From Tetradesmus obliquus (taxonomy: Eukaryota; Chlorophyta; Chlorophyceae; Sphaeropleales; Scenedesmaceae): a DNA stretch of 64,000 nt. The DNA is taken from positions 2,037,501 to 2,101,500 of the forward strand of contig CP126194.1 in the NCBI GenBank assembly GCA_030272155.1, read 5' to 3'. Numbering within the stretch: the first letter of the stretch is position 1; each line of letters begins with the position of its first letter. The translations under genes and the position numbers were made by a program. This document shows positions 9,818-21,768 of the stretch, piece after piece. The notes under the pieces were generated by a model. That model did not search any database, had not been told where the DNA came from, and worked only from the letters and a program-made list of their open reading frames with translations.

Positions 9818-12809
9818 ATGCCTGCTTGTTCTGAGTGCTTGCATGCACGCCACTTAGCCAGCAGCAGAGCCAGCAGCAGCAAACGCAGCCTGTGCAGCAG
9901 CAGCAGAAGCAGCAAGCCGCAGCTTGCGAAGCAGCTGCAATCACGAGCAAATCGGCTACAACAGCATGCAGTAGCCAGCAGCAGCAGCAGCAGCAGCAGT
10001 GCAGTTGCTGCCAGCCCTTTCTCCATAGACATCCAGGGGCTGCAGCTGTCGCTGGGCCCTGATGGCAACAAGCGGCGCATCCTCAAGTCATGCGACCTCA
10101 AGGTGGGAGGAATTGCACTGCAGCTGACAACCACCATGATCATTATTGTTATGATTGTCACAAAGATGGTGCCGCAGTGCGTTGCATGTGTTGTGTTGCA
10201 TCATGCCCTGTGTTGTGGCGCAAGGTGCACGTGTCGCCCGTGCAAAAGGGGTGTCACCAGCTCTGACGCATGCGCCAGCTCATTACCATCGCAGGGCTAG
10301 AATGGTGCTCCATGTTTCCTTCAATCTGGACTTGGCTGCAGTACAGCAGAACTGCTATCACAGTCAAAACAGTTGCATTGGAAATCTCGCGTATAATGTC
10401 GCAGCGCTGCTGTGCCGTTTTGCTGCTGCAGGTGCAGCGGGGCTCGCTGCACATGCTGCTAGGCCCCAATGGCTGCGGCAAGTCCACGCTGCTAAGGGTT
10501 TTAGGCGGGCTGCTGTACCCTGACTCCGGCCTGGTTCAAACGGATGAACCCTCGGGGTTTGTGTTCCAGAACCCTGATCACCAGGTGGTGATGCCTACAG
10601 TAGCTGCTGACGTGGCTTTTGGGCTGGGCAGGTGGGCCCGGCAAACACGTTTTTTTTTGGTGCGGTTTCAGGCTAAGTGGGAGGCATGCTGTTGTTGTTT
10701 GTAGTGCAAGTGACGTATGTAGCAGCACTGCAGATGGTGTGTATTCAAAGATACGGCAGGCTTAGCAGGGTAGGCGCAGGGGATTGCTAGGAGCCCAGCC
10801 ACTGCAGGGCTCAACACCAGTGCAGGCCTGTGGATGCTGTGGTGTGCGAAGTAATGGAAGCAGCTTGATCACAGGACGCATCAACATGGGTGATGAGCGG
10901 CTGCCTGCTGCATGATGTCCTTGGTCCCCACATCAGCATGCTTGTATGCTTCAACTACGCTAATATCATTGTTTCAATACGGTGTGCGGTGTGATGGCTG
11001 CAGGTACGTGCTGCCTGAGCAGCAGGTGCGTGATGCAGTGGAGGTGGCGCTGCAGCTGGTCAACATGCAGCAGTTCATGCACAGGGCCACTCACACGCTG
11101 TCGGGAGGGCAGCGACAGCGCGTGGCAATCGCAGGTGGGTGACTGCTGCTGCACGAGTGATGACGTGAGGCAGAAATAACAGCTAGCTCTGCTGCTGGTG
11201 CTGAGTCAGCTTGAATTGCCGCACAAATGCACTGCACACCGCGGCGGAGGTGGAATGCGCATGGCTGGGCTCCTTCTTGATTCACCCCGGAACATGCACA
11301 TATATCACACACATTTGGCTGACAGATGTCGTGGCCCTGACGCTGGCATACACACCTCCTCTGATGCGACAAGGCTGCACTCAAGCAGCGTCACACTTGA
11401 TCTAAAGCCCATTTGCAAGTTGCCCCTGGCCTGAGACATCACGCTCCAATTGCTCGCAGGTGCGCTTGCCGAGGACCCCAAGCTGCTGCTGCTGGATGAG
11501 CTGACGACCTTTTTGGATGTGGAGGACCAGTTTGGGGTGCTGGAGGCGGTGCGCGCAGTGACACACGCACGCAGGGACGTGACGGCGGTGTGGGTGACGC
11601 ACAGGTGAGTCAGCAGATGCAGACCCTGGCAGGCAACCAGCCGGGACGTGACGGCGGTGTGGGTGACGCACAGGTGAGTCAGTAGATGCAGACCCTAGCA
11701 GGCAACCAGCCGGGACGTGACAGCAGTGTGGGTGACGCACAGGTGAGTCAGCAGATGCAGACCCTAGCAGGCAACCAGCCGGGACGTGACAGCAGTGTGG
11801 GTGACGCACAGGTGAGTCAGCAGATGCAGACCCTAGCAGGCAACCAGCCGGGACGTGACAGCAGTGTGGGTGACGCACAGGTGAGTCAGCAGATGCAGAC
11901 CCTAGCAGGCAACCAGCCGGGACGTGACGGCGGTGTGGGTGACGCACAGGTGAGTCAGCAGATGCAGACCCTAGCAGGCAACCAGCCGGGACGTGACAGC
12001 AGTGTGGGTGACGCACAGGTGAGTCAGCAGATGCAGACCCTAGCAGGCAACCAGCCGGGACGTGACGGCGGTGTGGGTGACGCACAGGTGAGTCAGCAGA
12101 TGCAGACCCTAGCAGGCAACCAGCCGGGACGTGACAGCAGTGTGGGTGACGCACAGGTGAGTCAGCAGATGCAGACCCTAGCAGGCAACCAGCCGGGACG
12201 TGACGGCGGTGTGGGTGACGCACAGGTGAGTCAGCAGATGCAGACCCTAGCAGGCAACCAGCCGGGACGTGACAGCAGTGTGGGTGACGCACAGGTGCGC
12301 AGCAGTGCGAGGCAGCAGCAGCAGCGCTGTGCATTGGGACGCGACAACTGATAAAATGAGCAGATGTATAAGCTAGCAGGAAATCGGCAGGGATGTGACC
12401 GCGGTCTCGTGACACGCAGGTGCGCAGTGCATAGTTGTGATACGCAGCAGCACTGGGACCTAGCACGTAGCACTGTTTCTTGTTGCATACGACCAATGAT
12501 GTAATGGGGTATTGTTGCGCTTCAGTAGAGGAAGCCAGCTAAGTCACTGCAGCAGTGCAGCTGACACAGCCTGTGACAGTGTTACTGCTGCTGCGGCTGC
12601 TGCTGCTGTTGCCGCTGTCCTTGCAATATGACGCTACTGCGCTGCCCTTGTGACACTGCGGCTGCTGCTGTGCTGCTGCTGTGTGCAGGTTCGAGGAGCT
12701 TGCATATGCTGATGCAGCCTCATACATGGAAGATGGGCGGGTGGTGTTCACCGGATCTCCTGATCAAATGAAGGCGCGGTTGAGGGCGATGGGAGCAAAC
12801 GTACGATGA
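9818..12809 (+). CDS. Plastid ABC ATPase of the CbiO/ECF type, ABCI10-like
   Basis: Nucleotide-binding subunit resembling Arabidopsis ABCI10 (NAP13), related to bacterial ECF-transporter ATPases for metals or vitamins; it should act at the plastid envelope with a separate membrane partner. Exons: 9818-10102, 10432-10631, 11004-11134, 11460-11604, 12689-12809; phases 0, 2, 1, 2 agree and give 293 aa. The ATG at 9818 opens a Ser/Arg/Ala-rich leader typical of a transit peptide. Motifs in order: Walker [11 protein letters not shown]-loop region [14 protein letters not shown], signature LSGGQRQR, Walker B LLLLDE followed by LTTFLD, and H-loop VWVTHR; the C-terminus reads [11 protein letters not shown]. 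Normal ABC ATPases have DEP/DEA after Walker B; DELTTFLD is characteristic of the ABCI10 group. Intron 4 contains ten tandem copies of the exon 4 end and its donor. Confidence 0.92.
11605..12294 (+). repeat. 69-bp array, ten units, each carrying the exon 4 end and 5' splice site
   Basis: Ten exact-length units begin GTGAGTCAGCAGATGCAGAC and end GTGTGGGTGACGCACAG, the last 31 bp copying the end of ABCI10 exon 4, so every unit presents CACAG|GTGAGT. Variants GACGGCGGT and GACAGCAGT alternate in the second half (units 5-10), which implies amplification of a 138-bp dimer there. In the exon 4 frame the first donor is followed at once by TGA, so only the first donor gives full-length protein. The array is open for 221 codons in another frame because 69 is 23 codons. 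Confidence 0.97.
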
Positions 12810-13943
12810 TCAGTGACATCAGCTTGGTTATGCAAGTACCAAGGCAAGGCAGCTTGGCTGCCGCTGGTGTGCAGCACGGCTGAGGCAAGTCATGCTGTGT
12901 TGGTGTTGTTTCCAGAGGGCCCAGCAGTGCAGTTCTGCTGCTGTGTTGGCTGTTGCAATTGATGTTGGCAATGTAATCACATTGACTGACTTCAACCCTG
13001 GGCTGTGTTGACGCTTGTCCGTGCAGCATTTGCCTCCACATTCTCTGACAAACAAATCCATTTCAACATCTACGTGAACGCGTGGTCGTCAGGCAGCAAG
13101 CTAATGGCGTTTCATGAATGAGGTTCTTGTTGTTCCACAAAAGTGGGACCCGCCCCCTGCCCCTATGAACCTCGCGAGCTTGCTCGAGGCACTTTGATGT
13201 CTGATATCAACACTCTAGCATTCAAGCGTTGGCCAGATGGTGTGCCCTGCCGAGGTCTGCCACGTCGAAATCTGGCCTTCCTGACAAGATGACATTTCTG
13301 GCTTTCCTGAACATGTGCACCCTGCTAACGGTACGCACGCTGCACACTTGCCTCGTTTTTTTGTCGGCATTATTTGCCGTATATGTGACTCCACCCTTTC
13401 TCAGTAGAACAGCCGGAAGCACATTCGCCACAACTGCGCGGCGTCACAGCCATATTGCAGCATGATCAACATCAGTATAAAACCTAGAAACTATTAAGCT
13501 GGACTGTGAGCGCCTGCCAGGGCATCAGGTGCGGCGTGCAGGATGGGCAAGGCTGGGATGGCCAATTCTTGAGTTGCCTGTTGAGACGGCGTGACGAGTA
13601 ATGAAGCAGCTGAAACGCAAAATAGTGCTTTTTAACTTGGCTTTCAAGTGTCCTTTACACAGATTGGTGGCTGATCTGCGAGCGTGCAATGCTTTGCGTC
13701 CGCAGACGAACGGATGCGGCAGCAATGGGTGGCGATGCTCTCAGTGCCTCATTAAAGTCTTGACGTTTCTCTAGCGACTGGCATAAGTGAATCTGCTGCT
13801 TGACCGTCTGGCTCTTCGGCAACTGTTTGCCAAGGTTGCGCTGACTCGATGCTGCGCTGTGTTGACTGCCTTCTGCCTCGCAGTTGACCAGTTGATGTAT
13901 ACGTTGTGTTGATGGAAAACGAATGGGCGCCCTGCACTGAGGC
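12810..13943. other. Intergenic: ABCI10 3' end and bZIP 5' region
   Basis: TGTAA at 12972-12976, about 160 bp past the ABCI10 stop, is a plausible poly(A) signal. TATAAA at 13476-13481 is a possible bZIP TATA box (long leader of about 440 bp). No coding sequence seen. Confidence 0.4.
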
Positions 13944-14170
13944 ATGCAACCTGGAGAGCATGCTCAATCGCCCTTGGATGCTCCGAGCCTTCAGTCCAGA
14001 GACCAGACTCAGCAACTCAGCCAGCCAGCTGTGACTGGAAGAAATGGTTCAGAAGGACAGGCCAAGAAGGACTCACAGGGCCAGCAGGCTGCAGCACCTG
14101 CCGACCTTGGGCTGCCACTTCAGCAGCAGCAGCACCAGCCATCTGATGAGCCCAGTACATCTGGATCACC

Positions 14171-14202
<32 letters not shown>

Positions 14203-15515
14203 TGGTGCCTGGCAGCATCGGCAGTACAGCAGCAACCACAGCGGCCTTGCTTGCCGCAGTAGCAGCCCCAACGTCACAGGCTGCACCCGCACTCACACCG
14301 ATCACAGCAGCGCTGGCAGGCGGTCAGAAGCTCATAAACTGGCCGCCAGCGCTGCCACCGCCGACTGCAGCACATATCTGGGGTATGGTGAGCAGCGGCC
14401 ATGCTGTGTTGCCTGTTACGCCTGCTGCTGCCGCTGCTGCAGCTGCCGGGGGTCCGCTGCTGCTGCACTCCGGCCCTGGATTGCTGCCGGGTGTGCCTGC
14501 TGGGCTTGCTCCAGATCCATCAAGCCTTGCTAAGCGCAAAGCTGGGCGGCCAAAGGCGCCAAACCCTTTGGACGATCCATCGATCCCAGAAAAGAAGGCG
14601 CGGCGGATCATGGCCAATCGGGAGTCTGCAGACAGGTCGAAGCGGCGGCAGAAGCTCGCGCAAATCGAGGCGCAGCAGCGGCAGGAGGAGCTCGCTGCAG
14701 TGCATGCAGACCTAGGGCGGCAGACAACAGAAATAGAGGAGCTGATTCTGCTGGTAGAGCTGGTGCAACATGTTGTGAGCGGTACGCCACTGTCGCCAGC
14801 ATCTGCTGCAGTGCTGCTGCGGCAGCAGCAGGCGGCGCAGCTGCAGAAGCAGCAGCAGGAGGCGGCAGCAGCGACAGCAGCAGCTGTTGCAGCAGCGGCA
14901 GCAGCAGCATCGCAGCTGCAGCAGCAGCAGGCACAGGCGGATGGTGCTGTGACTGTGGAGGCTCCACTGGCAGCAGCAGGACTCGGCATGCACCTGCCAG
15001 CACTGCAGCTGGCACACCTGCAGTCGCCGCTCAATCCAGCAGCAGCAGCAGCAGCGACAGCAGCAGCAGCAGCAGCGGCAGCTGGCCTGGCCATGGTGCT
15101 TCCTGCAGTCACCCAGCAGCCAGCTGCACTGCTGCAAGTCCTAGCGCCTATAATCATCCCTCACAGGCCACCAGTGTTGCAGCAGCAGCAGCAGCAGCAG
15201 CAGCAGCACCAGCAGCACCAGCACCAGCAGCAGCTTGCAGGGTCGGCCCTGCTGCTTCCGGCAGTCACTGCTGCTGCGTCATCACCAGCAGCAGCGGCAG
15301 CAGCAGCAGCAGCAGCTAGGCCAGCTGGGGTGCAGCCATGCTTGCAAGCCTCGCTAGCAGCCATGACAACAGCAGCAATGCAGGGGGCGCTTGGCGCGTC
15401 TGCAGCTGCGCCTGCTGCACCGCTGCAGAGGCAGCAGCAGGCAACAGCAGGCTCGGCTGCGGCAGGAGTAGGGCTGCCAACATCACTGGCAGATCTGCTG
15501 CCACACCTGCTTGCT

Positions 15516-15560
<45 letters not shown>

Positions 15561-15986
15561 GCGCAGCAAGCGCAGCAGCAGCAGGGCAGCATGAGTGCTG
15601 CGGCCCCTGTGCCCGACTTGCGGTTGGCACTGCTGCATATGCTGGCCGCTGCGCATGAGCAGCCAGTTGCAGGTGCAGCAGCAGCTGCCGCACAGCCGGC
15701 AGCACAACAGCAGCCGTGTCAACGCAGTGCGGCACTTGATTCGGCCGCTGCTGACGCGTTGCTGCAGCCAGCAGCTGCTGCTGCAATTGCAGCGTTGCAA
15801 GCAGCACCAAATCTGGGATCAGTAGCACCAGCAGCAGCTGCAGCGCCAGCCGCAGCAGCAGCAGCACCAGCAGCACCGGCAGCTGAGGCTGGTGGTGCTG
15901 TGCCCGGAGCTCCAGCAGCTGCTGCTGAAACATCAGCTCTGCTGCAACAGCTGCTGTCTAGCCTAGCCCCACTTGTACAAGCAGCC

Positions 15987-16021
<35 letters not shown>

Positions 16022-16100
16022 AGCTGCTGCAGCAGGCCCCAGTCCGTCTAGTACTCCAGCAAGCAGGCCCTCGACGGACAGCCCGGAAGGCGCAACATAG
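13944..16100 (+). CDS. bZIP transcription factor with long Gln/Ala tracts
   Basis: Intronless 718-aa ORF starting MQPGEHAQSPLDAPS. Residues about 217-235 form a bZIP basic region (KKARRIMANRESADRSKRR; the NxxSAxxSxxR pattern is intact), followed by a helix with heptad hydrophobics to about residue 275 (LGRQTTEIEELILLVELV). The rest is low complexity: poly-Q runs near residues 75, 415, 525 and 690 and many poly-A blocks. A proline/lysine segment KRKAGRPKAPNPLDDP just before the basic region may aid nuclear import or act as an AT-hook-like arm. Expected to bind DNA as a dimer; target sites unknown. TGTAA at 16249-16253 is about 150 bp after the stop. The bZIP call is secure; subgroup cannot be assigned. 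Confidence 0.88.
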
Positions 16101-18952
16101 CACTGCTGCTGGGACTGGACTAGGACAGCTTGGTGCAGTCAACAGCCTGTACAGTCAGCTTTTTCGCTGTGGAAGAGCTAAGAGCAGCAGCTGCTGTTAT
16201 GTGGTAGGATATCAGGATGCCTGAGTGGCTTGTAGCAAGCTAGATGGGTGTAAGCGTTAGACATCCCAGCATCTAGGCAATCAGGTGTGTATGTTTGCAT
16301 GGTGTATATGATTCTACAGCTCAGATGGCAAGCGACAGTGTCAATTGCTGTGTACGCTCTTACAAGTAGCTGTTGCTTCATGCAGATTAGTATGGTTTGC
16401 TCTGACGAGGCAGGCAGCAGCTTATTGGTGTGTGGTAGCGCATGTGTTTAGCTGATCTGGCCTCTTGTTGTAGGGCAGGCTTGTTGCTTCTGCGTTGATG
16501 GTAGTCATGTCAGCTGGACTGACTATCAATCAATGTTGACAGATGCTGGCAGGAGTAAGGGCTCTCACAGGAATCAACAGAAAAGGCGCTTCTGCGACAG
16601 CTGCACATGTGGTGGAAGCATGTGCAGGTTTGACAGCTTTCCTCATATGTTTCAGTTGCGAATTTGTCCCTGTGATTTCCGACATGTCTTTTGTGATGCA
16701 GCCGGATGTACAGCAAACAGTTGCTGGTGTGATTCTGCTGCCAGCCTATCATGGATCTGCGAAGCACAGACTGGATGCGTGACGTGGCTGTGATCAATCC
16801 ATTCAGCTTTGCACAGATTTAGGCATGCAGCTTGTCGTTCAGAAACTGTTTTCTCAGACGACCTGGGATGCCCAACACAGCAGCAGATGTGCAGGGCTTG
16901 ATTTGACAGGCAATGCACTGCCCACTTCCAGATTTTACTCTCTTTGATCTGCAGCATGCTGATGTGGTGTGCTACAGGCATCTGGTGGTTGGCATTGAGT
17001 GACAGGAAGTGTGTCCGGTGACCTGATGCATCATATCATGTGACATGTCAGGAGGTCAAGAGTGTGGCGGCTGTCGCACTTGTTACCGCTTGGACTGTGC
17101 ACATGCCAGCAAGCTGTATGACATTCATACAATGCCCCTGCAGCAGCGTTCCCTGGAAGTGTCTACATTTGAAATGTGCCATAGGGTTTGGTAGGCCCCA
17201 CAGGCAAAGTGACTGGTGTGGCTGCACTCGTGCAGTCTGTTTGCTACCTGACTGGGGGTTAGGCAGTTGCTGAGATGAGGCTGAACCCTGCAGGAGCTGT
17301 GGTGTTTTGTAGATCTGGTATGAGAATTTCATGATAGGAGGTTTCATGCCTTCAAATGCTGCCGTAGCGCGTCGCCGCTGCAGTTTTGCAGCACCTGTAG
17401 AACGCGCCTGCGCCGCCTTACCTGGCGTCCTGCAGCAGCAGATGGTTTGGCTTGTTGGGCGCTATCAGACACGCGTGTGGTTGAAGAAGTGCCCGGTTGG
17501 CTGAGCAGCATCAGGGATCCTGCAGTGCATATGCATTGTACTGCAGCAATGATCTTGGCCTTTGGCTGATCATCAGCATGATGTAGTATTTGGCAAACGG
17601 ATGTGGGGTCTGCAAGCTAGACTCCAGCGTTTACACTTTGACTAGGCAGAGCAGACTAGCTTAGCACCTGCGCAGTGCAAAGCAGCAGTGTTTGCAGGAA
17701 CTTTAAGTTCCTAGATTAGTCACATCTTCCTTTTCGGGCCGTAGCATGGCGGCGGTACTGTTGAATACAGACTCAGCAAAACACGAAGTTGTGTGTGTTA
17801 TTGGTTGCTAAGGGCCATGCAGCGCGATGTATTGCTTCGCAGCTGTGTGCAGGCACAACACGCGTGTGCCGTGTTGTGTTGCTGATGTGGGGATGTGAAG
17901 ATTTAGCATGCTGTGTGGGCGTGTCTGGTGCCAAATCGTTTACCGGCAGTAGTTTGCAGGAACTGGGGTGGAAGAGTGGTCTGACTGATGTGCAGCACCA
18001 TGACAGCCAGCACCACACAGCTGCTTAGACTCATTCTGACACAGTGTAGAACATTTAGGTACGTGGGCTGCGATTGCTAGGGCTTGTATGTAAAGATGGA
18101 CAATCCATGTACCGCAGTGCTGCCGCAGCACCAGCGGCTGGTATGTACCGTAGTGCTGCTGGCAGTGTAGGCAGAGAGTACTGGACTCTAACAGACCTGC
18201 GCTCGCATGTGTGATACCTTGGTGCAACGTGACCGAGATGAGTGCATGCCTTAATGGTGCTCTTGCATACACTTCTGTTCTACATGTTTTCTCAGGACCT
18301 GATCAGTTTTTTCATGAGCACCTCAGGTGTAAGACCTGCCTCTGCACCAGAGGGATTCCTTGCTGTGCATGCTGCCTGAATGATGCCAGCTTCAAAGGGT
18401 TGCTGCTGAAGGCTGAGCTGGCGTGTAAGGTCAGCACAGTGGCTGACACAGGCATGCCAGGCTGGCAGCCAGCTTGATTACGCATTCTGCTGCTGCTTAG
18501 CCCTGCGTGACACTGCCACAGCGCCGTCGATGTAAAGTAAACAACATCAGGAAGCTTACGGTCCGCATGATTGACGCCTACTGTGCAACCTGAAAAGCGC
18601 GGGCACATGCGTGCAAGGGCAGCCCAGCAGTTGCACCGGTGGCACCTGCACAGCCACGAGTGTCATAACGTTCGCTCGCAATTATAAAGCAGCAGAAACT
18701 GGTGATTGTGAAGATCAGATTTAAGTCAGCCCGTGATAGGAGAGTGCTGTAGGAGAATGTGAGGCTTCAAAGACTAACTCGGCGTGACAAGCCTCACGAC
18801 ACCGTAATCATCCCAAGCGCACCTCACTGCTGCACCTTTACGCTGCCATACAAGCTAGTTTGATGTTCTGAGACAGCTCACACACATCATACCAGCCCAC
18901 ACACACTTCCTCTCCGTCCCAATTGCACCAGCCCTCTTTGCACAGAGTGAAA
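16101..18952. other. 2.85 kb without a recognised gene
   Basis: Probably the bZIP 3' UTR, spacer and the leader of the next gene. I found no exon chain on either strand with consistent phase. TATAAA at 18683-18688 precedes the next ATG by 265 bp. Open frames here lack domains and codon bias. Confidence 0.5.
18683..18688 (+). promoter_or_regulatory. Putative TATA box
   Basis: TATAAA 265 bp upstream of the ATG at 18953, in an AT-rich pocket (GCAATTATAAAGCAG). Positional evidence only. Confidence 0.35.
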
Positions 18953-21768
18953 ATGCAGCTCCTCAGGCAGCCAGCAGCTTCTGGTGTCAACACACGCTTC
19001 GTCAGCAGGCGCAGCAGGACTACAGTGACCAAGGTGTGTGCGAAAGAGGAACGCAGGGGTGCTGCTGCCAGCACCAGGCTAACGCTGCCGCAGCCCAACA
19101 TGTCATCCAACATAGTACTTACAACAATGGGGCCACACATTTTCTCGCTTGCTTGTCAGCACCTGCCTTAGCGCGCGTGGCAGCAACACTCCGCACCGGC
19201 AGCGCCACTCCAATTGCACCTCCGTTCGTCTGCAAGGCGGTCAGATGCTTCACATAATTTTGTCAAATTGTATCGGGTTGGTTCTATGGTGCCAGTGGTG
19301 AACGCCGGCACACGTGACATGCTTTGTGCTGCACCTGGCTGGCTGCATACACCGTCTGTGCACCCAGCCAGCACTCCAACACCCTCTACCAACATGCTTC
19401 CGTCCAGTCAACCCTCAGCTCAACAACTGACATTCTAACGCCCTTCTGCTCCTCCCCTCCCTCTCCCCCAGGCTGCGGGCACCAGCGTAGCTGAGCGCAC
19501 AGAGGCAGCTGCAGCAGCAGCGCCAGCAGAGGATGACAAGCTGGCAGAGATCTACATCGGCTTCCCTAAGGGCGACTATGACCGCAGCGAGGGCCGCACA
19601 GGCCGCGTGATTAAGGATGACCCCGCAAAGTACCCTAAGAAGGAGGACCTGGGCCCCCTGCTGGGCGCAACAGGTGCGACGCTGCTGCTGCTGCTGCTGC
19701 AGCTGCAGCTGCAGCTGCTATGAGTTAGAGATACTTTAGCACTTCCAGCTGCATTGCAGGAGTGTTGCTGCCGGTGAAAGCGCCACAAGCAGCCACAGAA
19801 GCGGCTGCGTGGCAGCTGTCCGTGCAGCACTCTGGTTTCCTGGCGCATGCCGGTTTCCTTGCACTGCACAGCGGGACGCGCGCCTCGCCACAACCTGCCA
19901 TCTTGCATTTGTTCACCCTGCATCGTGGGCCTGGCCTAACTTAATGCACCTGCTCAACTATCTTTTAGCTGCAAATATGTACCATTCCTTGCACCACACG
20001 CAGGCGGCTGGGCCGGTGGTGAGGCTGGCCTGTGGCAGCTGCGCGAGCAGGTGATGCGTGAGAAGGCAGCAGCCAAGACCGGCGCCAAGGCAGCAGCAGC
20101 GCCAGCGCCAGCAGCAGCGCGGCCCGCCAGCCCGCCAGCACCCAAGGATGGCAAGGCACCCATCTACGTGGGCTACGCCAAGGAGTGAGTGCTGAGGGCT
20201 TTATCTCCTATCTACTGCCTCTTATCTGCTGTTCTGCTGATATATATCATAAGTTTTCTCCTTCATTCTGTTGTTGCACCGCCAGCCTGCACTCCGCATC
20301 CCTCAGCATCCAAAGCAGCTGCCCCCTGCTGCCCAGCCATCTGCTTAGTGCGCCTGTCACTCACTGCTGCTGCTGCTGGTGCGGCCACCGCCGCAGTGAG
20401 CTGGAGGTGCGCAAGGCTGGCGCGCCAGGCCGCTTCATCCTGGATGACCCCAAGAAGTACCCGGCCAAGGACGACGTGGGCATTTTCCGTGAGTGGCTGC
20501 TGCTGCTGCTGGATGTGGCTTGGCTGAGCTGCGTAGCTTTTTAGTGGGTGGTGCTGCAGTGAGATAAGTTCAGCTGCTGCAGATGAGACCTGAGCTGCAT
20601 CTAGGCTCCTGCTGCAGCTGCAGCTCGAAGCATTACCAGCAAGCCTTATGCTTTCGTCAACGCCCCAACCACTCCATCACACCAGCATCTGACACCCATC
20701 TCCTATTTCCGCCGCACTGCCCACCATCCTGCACTCTTCTCTCTCAATTTGCAGCCGGTGCCACTGGTGGCTTTGCTGGTGGTGAGAAGGGCCTGAAGCA
20801 GTTCATCGAGACTGGTGACCTGCAGCTGAGGGACCCCCGCCAGGCCCCCAAGCAGTTCAGCCCAGTGGCTATTGCAGGCCTGCTGGTGGTGGCTGGAGCA
20901 GGCGGCGGCCTGCTGCTCAACGAGCTGACTGACCTGGGCGAGATCGCTGTGCGGACAGAGATCACCAACGTGAGTTTTGTGTGGCATGGTGCTGTATGCT
21001 TTGGACTGCAGTGAGAGAGTGTCGTTGGCGTGAGCTGTTGTGTGGTGGGTCAGAGCTACTGTGATTGAGTTCTGCAGGAAGCGACAGCCCTCATCGGTGC
21101 CTGTCACTGCAGTAAGGGTGTAGTTGACGTGAGCTGGTTGTCGGGTGGGTTGGAACTATTGCGGTTGAGTTGTGCAGCAGCATAAGAAGCAAGCGGCGGC
21201 CCTGGCACCAGTCATGCAGGCATCTGCATGCTGCTTGCATGCTGAACCGTCGAGGTTGAGGGCCAGCCTCTCCTGTCAGCTCGCAAGGTTGAGGGCCAGC
21301 CTCTCCTGTCAGCTCGCAAGGTTGAGGGCCAGCCTCTCCTGTCAGCTCGCAAGGTTGAGGGCCAGCCTCTCCTGTCAGCTCGCAAGGTTGAGGGCCAGCC
21401 TCTCCTGTCAGCTCGCAAGGTTGAGGGCCAGCCTCTCCTGTCAGCTTGCAAGGTCCGTGCGTGGCTTCTGCTATCAGCCATGCGCTACCCCTCGCATCGC
21501 AACATCTCATCACACCACCATTACCAACTGCTGCCGCTATGTTTTTTCGTAACTGCAGGCGCCGCTTGATGACAAGACCAAGGCGCTGCTGCTGGCTGCC
21601 GTGGCGCTGCTTGGTGGTGTGGGCATGCTGGCAACTGGCCGGGCCCTTGTCAGCAGCCTGCAGAACCGCATTAGCAGCGCAGGCGACCAGGCCAGCAAGC
21701 TTGTCATTGCCGGCGCATTCTGGGTGGGCGTGTTTGCTGCTGCCCGCTTCGTGCTGCTGGAGCTGTGA
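18953..21768 (+). CDS. Plastid membrane protein with duplicated GATGG-AGGE module
   Basis: Function not recognised. Six exons: 18953-19033, 19472-19673, 20004-20184, 20397-20488, 20755-20969, 21559-21768; phases 0, 1, 2, 1, 0 agree and give 326 aa. The N-terminus MQLLRQPAASGVNTRFVSRR looks like a chloroplast transit peptide. Two similar modules follow: IYIGFPKGDYD...KDDPAKYPKKEDL then GATGGWAGGEAGL; and IYVGYAKDELE...LDDPKKYPAKDD then PGATGGFAGGEKGL. Each module is split by an intron at the same place, just before the GG-AGGE motif, which points to internal exon duplication. The C-terminal third has three hydrophobic stretches ([53 protein letters not shown]), suggesting a thylakoid or envelope protein. 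A link to the RIQ/DUF1118 thylakoid proteins is only a guess. Intron 5 carries a 33-bp array. Confidence 0.78.
21254..21451. repeat. 33-bp minisatellite, six units, inside an intron
   Basis: Unit GGTTGAGGGCCAGCCTCTCC followed by TGTCAGCTCGCAA, repeated six times almost perfectly (last unit has CTTGCAA). It lies in intron 5 of the plastid membrane protein gene and does not match the flanking exon edges. Confidence 0.97.

Noticed and set aside
11605-12294. Possible CRISPR array
   Set aside because: Units are contiguous without unique spacers, the genome is eukaryotic and the repeats copy an exon edge.
11686-12351. 221-codon ORF of 23-residue repeats
   Set aside because: It is the 69-bp intronic array read in a stop-free frame; it lies wholly inside ABCI10 intron 4.
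14324-15933. Long minus-strand Ala/Leu/Cys-rich ORFs across the bZIP gene
   Set aside because: Shadows of CAG/GCA runs; the plus-strand frame has the bZIP domain.
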